Assembly: GCA_946479995.1 (NCBI GenBank)
Contig: CAMLIU010000164.1
Coordinates: 1-5,232 of the forward strand
Source of the DNA: an uncultured Gemmatimonadota bacterium
GTDB lineage: Bacteria; Gemmatimonadota; Gemmatimonadetes; Gemmatimonadales; Gemmatimonadaceae
Reading direction: 5' to 3'
Length of the DNA stretch: 5,232 bases
In this document: positions 5,195-5,232 of the stretch, piece after piece
How positions within the stretch are numbered: the first letter of the stretch is position 1
How the letters are laid out: every line of letters begins with the position of its first letter
The notes under the pieces: model-generated
The model's input: only the letters and a program-made list of their open reading frames with translations
What the model was told of the DNA's origin: nothing
Databases searched by the model: none
Program-made: the position numbers and the translations under genes

Positions 5195-5211
5195 GTGGCC
5201 AGGATGGCCAC
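5195..5211. repeat. Perfect inverted repeat upstream of the DUF932 gene
   Basis: GTGGCCA (5195-5201) and TGGCCAC (5205-5211) form a seven-pair stem with a three-base loop, about 77 bases before the DUF932 start. No T run follows on either strand, so a terminator is unlikely. It could be an operator or the end structure of the next gene outside the window. A possible upstream stop codon (TGA, minus strand) lies at 5223-5225, but no coding frame can be shown for it. Confidence 0.35.
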
Positions 5212-5232
5212 AACGAGAGAGGTCAGACGTGG

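Noticed and set aside
5119..5211. Longer start for the DUF932 protein at 5211
   Set aside because: The extension has no family resemblance, covers an inverted repeat and the ribosome binding site of the 5118 start, and has no ribosome binding site of its own that I can see.
430..5232. Second tRNA-Gln 3' end copy (attR), CRISPR array or insertion-sequence ends
   Set aside because: No repeat of the tRNA 3' end, no regularly spaced repeats and no transposase or terminal inverted repeats were found by eye.

Overview
The window looks like the left end of a mobile genomic island inserted at a tRNA-Gln gene in a high-GC bacterium, most likely a proteobacterium. The reasons are the GC-rich coding DNA, a tRNA with encoded CCA, a sigma70-like tRNA promoter, strong GGAG-type ribosome binding sites and proteobacterial-type island genes. 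The genus cannot be told from the sequence.

Layout. Positions 1-355 are chromosomal flank: the first 32 codons of an aldo/keto reductase gene on the minus strand, then a promoter pointing right into tRNA-Gln(CUG) at 356-429. From the tRNA rightward everything is on the minus strand and looks like island DNA. First comes a 514-residue serine recombinase whose last 20 codons are the tRNA gene read in antisense. A 76-residue ORF overlaps its start by ATGA. A 104-residue SpoVG-like protein and an unrecognised 124-residue protein follow. Next is a strongly structured intergenic segment (about 3024-3162), then a RadC-family JAMM-domain protein and a 368-residue DUF932 protein. The right end lies upstream of the DUF932 gene, and no second attachment site is visible.

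How the parts fit. Transcription of the island genes runs right to left, so the order is DUF932, RadC-like, structured leader, 124-aa protein, SpoVG-like protein, 76-aa protein, recombinase. DUF932 and RadC-like genes are frequent companions on integrated elements (for example the E. coli CP4 prophages), where their functions are poorly known. The recombinase with its small coupled partner probably handles integration and excision at tRNA-Gln. The most unusual items are the nested inverted-repeat RNA-like element between the RadC-like gene and the 124-aa gene, which may belong to the 'radC' RNA class, and the recombinase C-terminus that is written by its own target tRNA.
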